DNA of 64,000 nucleotides from Thermohalobaculum sp039030915 (GTDB lineage: Bacteria; Pseudomonadota; Alphaproteobacteria; Rhodobacterales; Rhodobacteraceae): positions 28,144 through 92,143 of the forward strand of contig JBCCDG010000004.1 of assembly GCA_039030915.1 (NCBI GenBank), in the 5' to 3' direction. The notes below the pieces were generated by a model. That model had not been told where the DNA came from, made no database searches, and was given only the letters and a program-made list of their open reading frames with translations. This document shows, piece by piece, positions 41,549 to 49,739 of the stretch; positions within the stretch are counted from its first letter, which is position 1; every line of letters begins with the position of its first letter. Position numbers and translations under genes: made by a program.

Positions 41549-42606
41549 TGGCGGCGCTCAAGATCGTCGATCCGGGCCTCGCCACCTCGCTGCAGGATGG
41601 CGGACGCCGCGGCTTCCAGCGTTTCGGCGTGCCTCCTTCCGGCGCGCTCGACCGTGATGGCCTTGCCGAGGCCAACGCGCTGATCGGCGCGAAGCATGGC
41701 GCGCCCGCCCTCGAGATGCGGTTTCTCGGCCCGACCATAGAGGCGGAGGAGCCTGTCCGCGTCGCCACCGCGGGGGCGCCGCTGGCGATGAAGCTGAAGC
41801 GGCATGACGGCACGGAGGAGACGATTGCCGGATGGCGGAGCGTGACGCTGGCCAAGGGCGACAGGCTGCGCGTCGGCCCCATCAAGGGTAGCGCCACAGC
41901 CTATCTCGCAGTCGCGGGCGGTTTCGACGTGAAGCCCGTCCTGGGCTCCGCCGCCACGCTCGGCCGTGCGGGGCTCGGCGGTTTCGAGGGCCGCGCGATC
42001 GAGGGAGGGGACCGCCTCCCGCTCGCCGCCGCGGCCGTGCCGGCAGGACCCGATCGCGCCCTGCCCGCACGGGAGGACGACAGCGGCAGGAGCCCCCTCC
42101 GCATCCGCGTGGTGCTCGGCCCGCAGGACGACCACTTCACCGACGCCGCGCATGAGACGTTTCTCGGCACCGACTGGACGGTATCCGACAAGTCGGACCG
42201 CATGGGGCTCCGCCTCCAAGGGGCGACGCTCGAGCATAGGAGCGAGCCCGGCCATGGAGCGGACATCGTCTCGGACGGGATCGTCACCGGGGCCATCCAG
42301 GTCCCCGGCTCCGGCCAGCCCATCCTGCTGCTCGCGGACCGTCAGACCTCGGGTGGCTACGCCAAGATCGCCGCCGCCGTAACCGCGGACCTGCCCGCGC
42401 TCGGCCGCGCCGGTCCGGGCACCCGGCTTCGCTTCGAGGTGGTGAGCGCGGCCGAGGGGGCGGCGGCCGCGCGCAAGGCTAAGGCCGCGCTCGAAAAGCG
42501 CCTTGGCCGCATCGCGGACGTCACCGACACGCATCTCGACATGGCCGCGCTCTACAACGAGAACCTGATCACCGGTCAGGTGGAGGACGGCCCCGGCGAC
42601 AGCTGA
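41548..42606 (+). CDS. pxpC: 5-oxoprolinase subunit C (allophanate hydrolase subunit 2-like)
   Basis: A 352-residue KipA/AHS2-type subunit. It opens with IVDPGLATSLQDGGRRGFQRFGVPPSG, followed by AYLAVAGGFDVKPVLGSAAT, a central RIRVVLGPQDDHF, and DKSDRMGLRLQG with DGIVTGAIQVPGSGQPILLL. The length is typical. It pairs with PxpB to make the carboxylase-like half of 5-oxoprolinase. It converges with the ammonia-lyase-like gene, 14 bases between stops. Confidence 0.95.
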   Translation: MAALKIVDPGLATSLQDGGRRGFQRFGVPPSGALDRDGLAEANALIGAKHGAPALEMRFLGPTIEAEEPVRVATAGAPLAMKLKRHDGTEETIAGWRSVTLAKGDRLRVGPIKGSATAYLAVAGGFDVKPVLGSAATLGRAGLGGFEGRAIEGGDRLPLAAAAVPAGPDRALPAREDDSGRSPLRIRVVLGPQDDHFTDAAHETFLGTDWTVSDKSDRMGLRLQGATLEHRSEPGHGADIVSDGIVTGAIQVPGSGQPILLLADRQTSGGYAKIAAAVTADLPALGRAGPGTRLRFEVVSAAEGAAAARKAKAALEKRLGRIADVTDTHLDMAALYNENLITGQVEDGPGDS

Positions 42607-42620
42607 TCGGGCGCCGGCGC

Positions 42621-43700
42621 CTAGGCTTCCTCGGGCCCCTCCGAAAGCCAGACCAGCACGCGCGAATCCGCGTCGAGCCCCAGTGCCGTGCGTGCCTGGC
42701 CCACATGGCGGAGCGCCGTGACCCCCGCAGCGCCCGAGGGCGTGGTCTCGATCCCCTCGCCGCTGAGCCAGGCCACCGTCTCAGCCGCCGCGCGCTCCCC
42801 GACGGTCACGAAGTCGTCCGCCTCCCGCGCAAGGCAGGCGAGGGCGAGATGCGAGGGCTCCTTGCAGTCGAGCCGGCCCATGGCGCTCTCCGGCCCCTCG
42901 ACGCGACGGGGAAAGCCGGCGCGCACACTCTCGATGAGGCAGGGTGCGGCCTCCGGCTCTACCACCACAATGCGCGGCCCGGCCCCCCATGCGCGCCGCA
43001 GATGGGCCGCGACCGCCGCAGCAAGCCCACCGACGCCGGCCTGCAGGAAGACATGCGTGGGCGGAGACGGCATCTCTGCCACCGCCTCGGCTGCCGTGAT
43101 CAGATAGCCCTCCATCACCGCCGCGGCGGGTGCCGTGTAGCCGGGCCAGCTCGAATCCGAGAGGAGCTCCCAGCCCTCGGCGACGGCAAGCCGACGCGCC
43201 TCCACCATCGCCTCGTCATAGACCGCGCCGTGCCGGATGACCCGGGCCCCCTTGGCGCGCAACCGCCCGGCGAATGCCTCCGGCACCGTATCCGCGAGGA
43301 GCACCACCGCCGCCGCGCCGAAGAGCCTGGCACCGGCCGCCATCGAGAGCCCGTGATTGCCCGCCGAGGCGCAGACATAGGTGACGCCCGAAAGCGCCGT
43401 CGCATGCTCGGCCGCGCCGGCGGCCACCCTGTCGGCAGCTGCGCGCGCGATGGCATGGGCGGCCCCCAGCGCCTTGAAGCTGCCGAGCCCGCAGCGCCCC
43501 CGCTCGTCCTTCGCATGGAGCGTCGCGAGACCCAGCGGTGCCGCAAGGGTCGGCAGGGCGAGTAGCGGGCTCGCCCCCGCCTTCGGGCACTGCGCAAAGA
43601 GCGCACGTGCTGCCGCCGGATCCGCCAGCACCTCGCCCTCGGCAAGATGCGGCCCGGGCGGCAGGCCACGACGGCGGTGGGGATTGGGCAGATGGTCCAT
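42621..43700 (-). CDS. PLP-dependent diaminopropionate ammonia-lyase-like protein
   Basis: A 359-residue fold-type II PLP enzyme of the DpaL/threonine-dehydratase superfamily. The Schiff-base Lys76 is in GLGSFKALGAAHA, the pyridoxal-phosphate loop in LQAGVGGLAAAVAAHL, and substrate-site motifs ASAGNHGLSMAAGARLFGA and PGYTAPAAAVMEGY match DpaL. Canonical DpaL is about 400 residues, so this is a shorter relative; its N-terminal NPHRRRG...FHQ-type region aligns from ATG 43700. The reaction in the family makes pyruvate and ammonia from 2,3-diaminopropionate or D/L-serine-like substrates. It diverges from the SAF-domain oxidoreductase gene; an ATG at 43802 is a weaker start. Confidence 0.83.
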   Translation of the reverse strand: MDHLPNPHRRRGLPPGPHLAEGEVLADPAAARALFAQCPKAGASPLLALPTLAAPLGLATLHAKDERGRCGLGSFKALGAAHAIARAAADRVAAGAAEHATALSGVTYVCASAGNHGLSMAAGARLFGAAAVVLLADTVPEAFAGRLRAKGARVIRHGAVYDEAMVEARRLAVAEGWELLSDSSWPGYTAPAAAVMEGYLITAAEAVAEMPSPPTHVFLQAGVGGLAAAVAAHLRRAWGAGPRIVVVEPEAAPCLIESVRAGFPRRVEGPESAMGRLDCKEPSHLALACLAREADDFVTVGERAAAETVAWLSGEGIETTPSGAAGVTALRHVGQARTALGLDADSRVLVWLSEGPEEA

Positions 43701-43839
43701 GACGGGCGCTCGTTGCAGGAGTTGGGCGATCTCGGGGTTGGCAATCTCGGGCTGGGCACCCTCGCATGCCGGACGTGGGATCGCCAGCACGCGACCCGCC
43801 ATCCCGCCCGCCGCCGCGCTCGCCCCAGTGCCCCGTGCC

Positions 43840-43888
43840 GATCCGGCGGATCTGCGGTCCGCCCTCGCCAGGCTGGATCCGGCGATCC
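43840..43888. promoter_or_regulatory. Paired dyad sites in the divergent region (candidate operators)
   Basis: GATCCGGCGGATC (43840-43852) and GGATCCGGCGATCC (43875-43888) share the 9-mer GATCCGGCG, 36 bases apart, and each is near or fully palindromic (GGATC-CGGC-GATCC). A third imperfect repeat, GGCGGA-N7-TCCGCC (43845-43863), overlaps the first. They lie midway in the 310-base spacer between two divergent genes, where a shared repressor or activator would be expected to bind. The regulator is unknown. Confidence 0.4.
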
Positions 43889-44010
43889 ATGGCGGCAGGC
43901 ATCGGGACCATGCCCACCGGATCGTCCACGCGTCCCGGGCGATGCAGCGGTTCCGTGAGGTCGGCAGACGCTCTAACGTCGGCCCATCCCCCCGTTGCCG
44001 GAGCGCCCCC

Positions 44011-45324
44011 ATGAACCTCATACCCCGCCTCGCCGCCCGCGCCGATGCTGGCCATCCCGTCCGCGCCGGACTGATCGGCGCTGGCAAGTTCGGCTCGATG
44101 TTCCTCGCGCAGGTTCCCACGATCCCCGGCCTCCAGGTCGCCGCCATCGCCGATCTCGACCCGGACCGCGCCCGCGGCGCCTGCGCTGCCGTCGGCTGGA
44201 GCGCGGAGCGCATCGCCGCCACGGCCTTCCTCGAGGACGGTCGCGCCCTCGCCGCGCGGGACGATGTGGAGGTGGTGATCGAGGCCACGGGCAACCCGCG
44301 GGCCGGCATCGCCCATGCCCGCGCCGCCATCGCCGCAGGCCGCCACGTCGTTATGGTCAACGTCGAGGCGGATGTGCTGGCCGGCCCCGTCCTCGCGGCC
44401 GAGGCGCGCAGCGCCGGGACCGTCTACTCGATGGCGTATGGCGACCAGCCCGCCCTCGTCGCCGAGATGGTCGACTGGGCGCGCGCTGCAGGCTTCCGCG
44501 TGGCGGCCGCCGGCAAGGGCACGAAGTACCTGCCCGCCTACCACGCCGTCACCCCCGACGACGTCTGGTCGCATTACGGCCTGACGCCCGAAGAGGCCGC
44601 TGCCGCGGGCATGAACCCCCAGATGTTCAACTCCTTCCTCGATGGCACCAAGAGCGCGATCGAGATGGCCGCCATCGCCAATGCCTGCGGGCTCGGCGTA
44701 CCGCGAGACGGCCTCCGCTTCCCGCCTTCGGGCGTTGATGACCTTGCCTACGTGCTCCGCACCGAGGCGCTCGGCGGCCGGCTCGAGGAGCACGAAGACG
44801 GCCTCGTCGAGGTCGTCTCCTCCGTCGAGCGCGACGGCCGGCCCGTCTTTCGTGATCTTCGCTGGGGTGTCTACGTGGTGCTCGAGGCGCCGTCGAACTA
44901 CGCGGCGGCCTGCTTCCGGCAGTACGGCCTGCCGACCGACAGCACCGGCCGCTTCGCCGCGATGTACAAGCCCTTCCACCTCATCGGCCTCGAGCTCTCC
45001 ATCTCCGTTCTCAACGCCGCTCTACGCGCCGAACCGACCGGGCAGTCGCGCGAGATGCGCGGCACCGTCGGGGCAGTGGCGAAGCGCGATCTGACCGAGG
45101 GCGAGACGCTGGATGGCGAGGGCGGCTACACGGTCTGGGGCAAGCTCATGCCCGCAGCCCTCCCGGCCGCGCAGGATACCGTGCCCATCGGCCTTGCCCA
45201 TGGCGTCACGCTCATCCGTCCCGTGGCCGCAGGCACGCCCATCCGCTTTGCCGATCTGGCCCCGCTTACGGATAACGACGAGGCGCTGGCCCTCTACCGC
45301 CAGGCGATGGCGATGGCCGGCTGA
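44011..45324 (+). CDS. NAD(P)-dependent homoserine-dehydrogenase-like oxidoreductase with SAF domain
   Basis: A 437-residue cytosolic protein. The N-terminal Rossmann region has AGLIGAGKFGSMFL (19-32) and DLDPDR. The middle is homoserine-dehydrogenase-like with VVIEATGNPRAG, VMVNVEADVLAGP and KGTKYLPAYHAVTPDDVW. Residues about 360-430 are a SAF domain (GAVAKRDLTEGETLDGEGGYTVWG). Proteins of this build occur in sugar-acid and amino-acid catabolic operons, but I do not know the substrate of this one. It diverges from the ammonia-lyase-like gene, which suggests a common pathway. Confidence 0.83.
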   Translation: MNLIPRLAARADAGHPVRAGLIGAGKFGSMFLAQVPTIPGLQVAAIADLDPDRARGACAAVGWSAERIAATAFLEDGRALAARDDVEVVIEATGNPRAGIAHARAAIAAGRHVVMVNVEADVLAGPVLAAEARSAGTVYSMAYGDQPALVAEMVDWARAAGFRVAAAGKGTKYLPAYHAVTPDDVWSHYGLTPEEAAAAGMNPQMFNSFLDGTKSAIEMAAIANACGLGVPRDGLRFPPSGVDDLAYVLRTEALGGRLEEHEDGLVEVVSSVERDGRPVFRDLRWGVYVVLEAPSNYAAACFRQYGLPTDSTGRFAAMYKPFHLIGLELSISVLNAALRAEPTGQSREMRGTVGAVAKRDLTEGETLDGEGGYTVWGKLMPAALPAAQDTVPIGLAHGVTLIRPVAAGTPIRFADLAPLTDNDEALALYRQAMAMAG

Positions 45325-45349
45325 AGGGGGGCGCCGCGCCGGCCCGCCC

Positions 45350-46555
45350 CTATTCGCCAAGGCGCGCGCGATACCACCGCGCGATGAGCGCCCGCTCCGC
45401 CTCCTCCATATACGTGACATTGCCCGGCGGCATGGCGCGTGTATGGGCGGCCTGCAGATAGATCGCCCGTGCCTCGCGCAGGATGTCCGCCCGGCTCTCC
45501 AGAACGACGCCCTTCGGCGCCCGTGCCACCCCGTCCCAATAGGGTTCGGCCGCATGACACATGCTGCATCGCCCCAGCACCGCAGCCTCTACCGCCTCGA
45601 TCTCGGCGGGACCGGCGGCCGCGGCCGCCTCGGCCGGCACCCGGGGCACGAGGGAAAGAGCGGCGATGAGCGCGAAGAGCCCCGCCGTTGCCCCCCATGT
45701 CCACCAGAGCCGCGCGCCCGTCGCATGCAGCGTGTTGAAGAAGTGCCGGATCGTCACGCCCATCAGAAAGACCAGCGCCGCAATCGCCCAGTTCCATTCG
45801 CTCCCGAAGGCCAGCGTGTAATGGTTCGAGAGCATGAGGAAGAGAACCGGCAGCGTCAGATAGTTGTTGTGAAGCGAGCGCTGCTTGGCCTGGGCGCCGA
45901 GATGCGCCGCCGGCTCCCGCCCTGCCTTGAGGTCCGCTACCACCACCTTCTGGTTCGGAATGATGATGAAAAAGACGTTTGCCGACATGATGGTAGCGGT
46001 GAAGGCACCGAGATGGAGGAGCGCCGCCCGGCCCGAGAAGACCTGCGTATACCCCCAGCTCATCGCAACCAGCACGCCGAAGAGCACGAGCATCAGTCGT
46101 GTCTGATCCGTGCCGAGCGGGCTCTTGCAGAGCCTGTCATAGAGCAGCCAGCCGAGCCCCAGCGACGCCAACGAGATCAGCACGGCGACTTCCGACGAGA
46201 CGTCGAGAACCTCACGATCGACCAGGTAGAGCGCCGCGCTCGCATAATACATCACCGCCAGAAGCGCGAAGCCGGAGAGCCAGGTCGAGTAAGCCTCCCA
46301 TTTGAACCAGGTCAGCCTGTCGGGCAGCGCGTCGGGCGCGACCATATACTTCCGGATATGATAGAAGCCCCCGCCATGAACTTGCCAGGCCTCGCCGCCC
46401 ACGCCCTGTGGCAGAGGCCCCTCGCGGCGAAGGCCGAGGTCGAGTGCGATGAAGTAGAATGAGGAGCCGATCCAGGCGATGCCTGTGATCACATGAAGCC
46501 AGCGGACGGCGAAGGACAGCCAGTCCCAGAGGAGCGTCAGCGTCAGCGGGTCCAC
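45350..46555 (-). CDS. puuD: Urate hydroxylase PuuD with fused cytochrome c domain
   Basis: A 401-residue inner-membrane enzyme that oxidises urate to 5-hydroxyisourate and passes electrons to the respiratory chain. About eight membrane helices form the DUF989 domain (RWLHVITGIAWIGSSFYF, SANVFFIIIPNQ, NHYTLAFGS). The C-terminal third is a c-type cytochrome with CSMCH (Cys330, Cys333, His334) and a candidate axial Met375 in RAMPPGN. It starts at GTG 46555 and overlaps the end of xdhC by 13 bases. It replaces the uricase missing from this cluster. Confidence 0.95.
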   Translation of the reverse strand: MDPLTLTLLWDWLSFAVRWLHVITGIAWIGSSFYFIALDLGLRREGPLPQGVGGEAWQVHGGGFYHIRKYMVAPDALPDRLTWFKWEAYSTWLSGFALLAVMYYASAALYLVDREVLDVSSEVAVLISLASLGLGWLLYDRLCKSPLGTDQTRLMLVLFGVLVAMSWGYTQVFSGRAALLHLGAFTATIMSANVFFIIIPNQKVVVADLKAGREPAAHLGAQAKQRSLHNNYLTLPVLFLMLSNHYTLAFGSEWNWAIAALVFLMGVTIRHFFNTLHATGARLWWTWGATAGLFALIAALSLVPRVPAEAAAAAGPAEIEAVEAAVLGRCSMCHAAEPYWDGVARAPKGVVLESRADILREARAIYLQAAHTRAMPPGNVTYMEEAERALIARWYRARLGE

Positions 46556-47415
46556 GCCAGACGCTCCCCGCGCAGAACGTCTTCCGCGCTACCGACAGCC
46601 AGTGGCTCCTCACCGACCGTGCGTCGCGCGGAGGCTGCGCCCATGGCCGCCATGATCTCCGCAGCTGTGTGGAGGGCGATCACTTCCGGCCGCTTGTCTC
46701 CGAGGCCCGCCGCGCCGATGGGGCATGTGAGTCCCGCCGCCGTGACCTGCTCCTCCCGCGCCAGTTGCCGCTCGAGGCGCGCGCGCTTGGTGACCGATCC
46801 GACCAGGCCGACATAGGCGGCGTCCTCGCGTCCAAGCGCCTCAGATACAATGAGAAAATCGAGGCCGTGATCATGGGTCATGACGGCGAAGCCGCTGCCG
46901 GCCGACGCTGCGCGAACCACGCCCTCCGGCATCGCCGAGAGCACCTGCTCGACACCCGGCGGCGCTGCTTCAAGATGGTTCAGCCGTGTGTCGACGAGGC
47001 TGACCGCCAGGGGCAGTGGCGCGAGCGCCCGGGCGAGCGCCATGCCTGTATGCCCCGCACCGAAGACATAGACCGCCGGGCGCGCCGCCGCCGCCTCGGC
47101 GAGCCTGGCGCGAAGGGCGCGGCGCCCCGCGCCGTCGAGCAGCGAGAGCCGCACCCGCACATGCCCGCCACAGCACTGGCCGAGCGCGGGGCCGAGCGGG
47201 AGTGCGATCACACCCGCGCTGTCGGCGCCGTCGAGAAGCGTCCTCGCCCGCGCCGTCACCTCCCATTCCAACCGCCCGCCGCCGATTGTGCCGGCCGTGG
47301 CCGCAGCGCTCACCAGCAGCCAGGCGCCGGGATCGCGCGGGGAGGAACCCTCGGCCGAGACGACCTCCGCAAGTGCGAGCGGAACGCCGCTGGCGAGGAG
47401 GCTTTCGGGGGTCAT
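46543..47415 (-). CDS. xdhC: Xanthine dehydrogenase accessory protein XdhC
   Basis: A 290-residue cytosolic chaperone that binds molybdenum cofactor and loads its sulfurated form into xanthine dehydrogenase. The N-terminal CoxI domain has EVVSAEGSSPRDPGAWLLV, TIGGGRLEWEV and GQCCGGHV, with the conserved adjacent Cys pair. The C-terminal Rossmann-like domain has VYVFGAGHTGMALA and YVGLVGSVTKRARL. ATG 47415 overlaps the xdhB stop (ATGA) and its end overlaps puuD. Confidence 0.96.
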   Translation of the reverse strand: MTPESLLASGVPLALAEVVSAEGSSPRDPGAWLLVSAAATAGTIGGGRLEWEVTARARTLLDGADSAGVIALPLGPALGQCCGGHVRVRLSLLDGAGRRALRARLAEAAAARPAVYVFGAGHTGMALARALAPLPLAVSLVDTRLNHLEAAPPGVEQVLSAMPEGVVRAASAGSGFAVMTHDHGLDFLIVSEALGREDAAYVGLVGSVTKRARLERQLAREEQVTAAGLTCPIGAAGLGDKRPEVIALHTAAEIMAAMGAASARRTVGEEPLAVGSAEDVLRGERLAWTR

Positions 47416-49739
47416 GGCGTGCCCTCCGCGCGGAGGCGTTCGACAGCCATCAGGATACGCTCCGGCGTTGCCGGCGTGTCGAGACGCGGACATGTCTTGT
47501 AGTCAGCGACACTTGAGACCGCCATGGATAGCGCTTCGAGAACGGAGATCGCGAGCATGAAGGGAGGCTCGCCCACAGCCTTCGAGCGCTTGATCGTACG
47601 CTTCGCGTTCTCCGACCATTCGGCCATTCGGACCCGGAAATCGCGGGGAATGTCGGAGGCCAGCGGGATCTTGTAGGTGGAGGGAGCGTGCGTCGCCAAC
47701 CGGCCCTCATCGTCCCAGATAAGCTCCTCGGTGGTCAGCCAGCCCATGCCCTGGACGAAACCGCCCTCGATCTGGCCCCGATCGATGGCCGGGTTCAGGG
47801 AGCGGCCGACATCGTGCAGGATGTCGACGCGGTCGACCGAGTATTCGCCGGTCAATGTATCGATGCTGACCTCCGAGCAGGCGGCGCCATAAGCGAAATA
47901 GTAGAAGGGCTGCCCACGCCCCGCGGCCCGATCCCAGTGGATCTCGGGCGTCTTGTAGAATCCCGTGGCGGAGAGCTGGACGCGGGCCATGTAGGCGTCG
48001 GAGACCACGGTGGTCCATGCTACGGGACCACCGGCAGCGATGATGGCATCGTCCTCGAAGGCCATTTGGCCACCTTCTGCCGGGGCGCCGTATTTCTCGG
48101 CGGCAAAGGCGAGGAGGCGGGCCTTCAGCGTCTCCGCCGCGTCGAGGGCGGCCATTGCATTGAGATCCGCGCCGGAGGAGGCGGCGGTGGCGGAGGTGTT
48201 GGGCACCTTGTCCGTCGCGGTCGCGGTGATGGCGATGCGCTCGACCGGCACGCCGAAGGCCTCGGCCAGGACCTGTGCGACCTTGGTGTTGAGACCCTGG
48301 CCCATCTCGGTGCCGCCATGGTTCAGATGGATCGAGCCGTCCCGGTAGATATGCACCAGCGCGCCGGCCTGATTATACCAGGTCGCCGTGAAGCTGATGC
48401 CGAACTTCACGGGCGTGAGCGCGATGCCGCGGCGCAGGATCGGGCCTGTTCGGTTCGCGTCGACGATGGCGCGGCGGCGGGCCTGGTAGTCGGCGCTCGC
48501 CTCGAGCTCGTCCACGAGACGGGGGACGATGTTGTCCTCGACGCGCTGGTGGTAGGGCGTGACGTCCCGGCCCGGGCCGCCGTAGAAATTGGCGCGGCGT
48601 ATCTCGAGCGGGTCGCGGCCAAGCGCATAGGCGACCTCCTCGATCACACGCTCTCCCGCCAGCATGCCCTGCGGGCCGCCGAAGCCGCGGAAGGCGGTGT
48701 TGGACACGGTGTTGGTGCGCAGCGGCTGCGAGCGGAGACGGACATCCTCGTAGTAGTAGCAGTTGTCCGCATGGAATAGCGCGCGGTCGGTGACGGGGCC
48801 CGAAAGGTCCGCCGAAAAGCCGCAGCGGGCGGCGAGCGTCATGTCGAGCGCGGCGATGCGGCCCGAGGGCCGGTAGCCGACACGGTAGCGCGCCCGGAAG
48901 TCGTGCCGCTTGCCGGTCGCGATCATGTCATCGTCCCGGTCCGGGCGGAGCTTGACCGGCCGGCCCGTGGCGCGGGCGGCAAGCGCCGCGACACAGGCGA
49001 AGAGGTTGGATTGCGTCTCCTTGCCGCCGAAGGCACCGCCCATGCGCCGCACCTTCACCGTGACCATGGCGGAGGGCAGGCCGAGCGCGTGGGCGACCAT
49101 GTGCTGCACTTCCGACGGATGCTGGGTGCTGGACCAGACCTCCATGGCGCCGTCCTCGCCGGGGATCGCCATCGCGACATGGCCTTCGAGATAGAAGTGA
49201 TCCTGCCCGCCGATGGTCATGGCGCCGTCGAGGGTGAGGGGAGCCTCCGCGAGCCCGGCCGCCACATCGCCGCGCGCAAGCGTCAGCGGCTCGGTGACGA
49301 GATCGCCGCCGGAGCGCTCCGCTCGGTCGATATCGAGAACGGGTTCTGCGCGCTCGATATCGACCGAGCCGCGGCGGGCGGCGCGCCGTGCGGCATCGCG
49401 GGTCTCGGCGACGACGGCAAAGAGCGGCTGGCCGCGAAAGCCGATGCGTTCGGCGGGAAAGATCGGGTCGTCGCCCTTGCCCGTGGGGCTGATGTCGTTA
49501 TGCGCGAGATCCGCGGCGGTCAGCGTGGTAACGACGCCCGGGGCCGCCCTCACGGCCGCGAGGTCGAGGTTCCGGAGCCTGCCGGCGGCAGCATCGGAGA
49601 GACCGAGACAGGCGTGGAGGAGGCCCTGCTGCTCGGGCATGTCATCGAGATAGACGGCGCGGCCGGTGACGTGCTTCTCCGCGCTCTCATGCGCGCGGGC
49701 CTCGCCGGCCGGCCTCGGCTCGCGCTCATCCCGCGGCAT
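47412..49739 (-). CDS. xdhB: Xanthine dehydrogenase molybdopterin-binding subunit
   Basis: A 775-residue catalytic subunit that hydroxylates hypoxanthine and xanthine to urate at a molybdenum centre. It shows HVTGRAVYLDDMPEQQG, GGQDHFYLEGHVA, RRMGGAFGGKETQ, NTAFRGFGGPQGM (the substrate Arg region), HGGTEMGQGLNTKV, the Moco residues in SGADLNAMA, and the catalytic Glu724 in AVGEPPF. The length matches bacterial XdhB. Its start lies within the end of xdhA (14-base overlap), and it forms an alpha2beta2 enzyme with it. Confidence 0.97.
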   Translation of the reverse strand: MPRDEREPRPAGEARAHESAEKHVTGRAVYLDDMPEQQGLLHACLGLSDAAAGRLRNLDLAAVRAAPGVVTTLTAADLAHNDISPTGKGDDPIFPAERIGFRGQPLFAVVAETRDAARRAARRGSVDIERAEPVLDIDRAERSGGDLVTEPLTLARGDVAAGLAEAPLTLDGAMTIGGQDHFYLEGHVAMAIPGEDGAMEVWSSTQHPSEVQHMVAHALGLPSAMVTVKVRRMGGAFGGKETQSNLFACVAALAARATGRPVKLRPDRDDDMIATGKRHDFRARYRVGYRPSGRIAALDMTLAARCGFSADLSGPVTDRALFHADNCYYYEDVRLRSQPLRTNTVSNTAFRGFGGPQGMLAGERVIEEVAYALGRDPLEIRRANFYGGPGRDVTPYHQRVEDNIVPRLVDELEASADYQARRRAIVDANRTGPILRRGIALTPVKFGISFTATWYNQAGALVHIYRDGSIHLNHGGTEMGQGLNTKVAQVLAEAFGVPVERIAITATATDKVPNTSATAASSGADLNAMAALDAAETLKARLLAFAAEKYGAPAEGGQMAFEDDAIIAAGGPVAWTTVVSDAYMARVQLSATGFYKTPEIHWDRAAGRGQPFYYFAYGAACSEVSIDTLTGEYSVDRVDILHDVGRSLNPAIDRGQIEGGFVQGMGWLTTEELIWDDEGRLATHAPSTYKIPLASDIPRDFRVRMAEWSENAKRTIKRSKAVGEPPFMLAISVLEALSMAVSSVADYKTCPRLDTPATPERILMAVERLRAEGTP

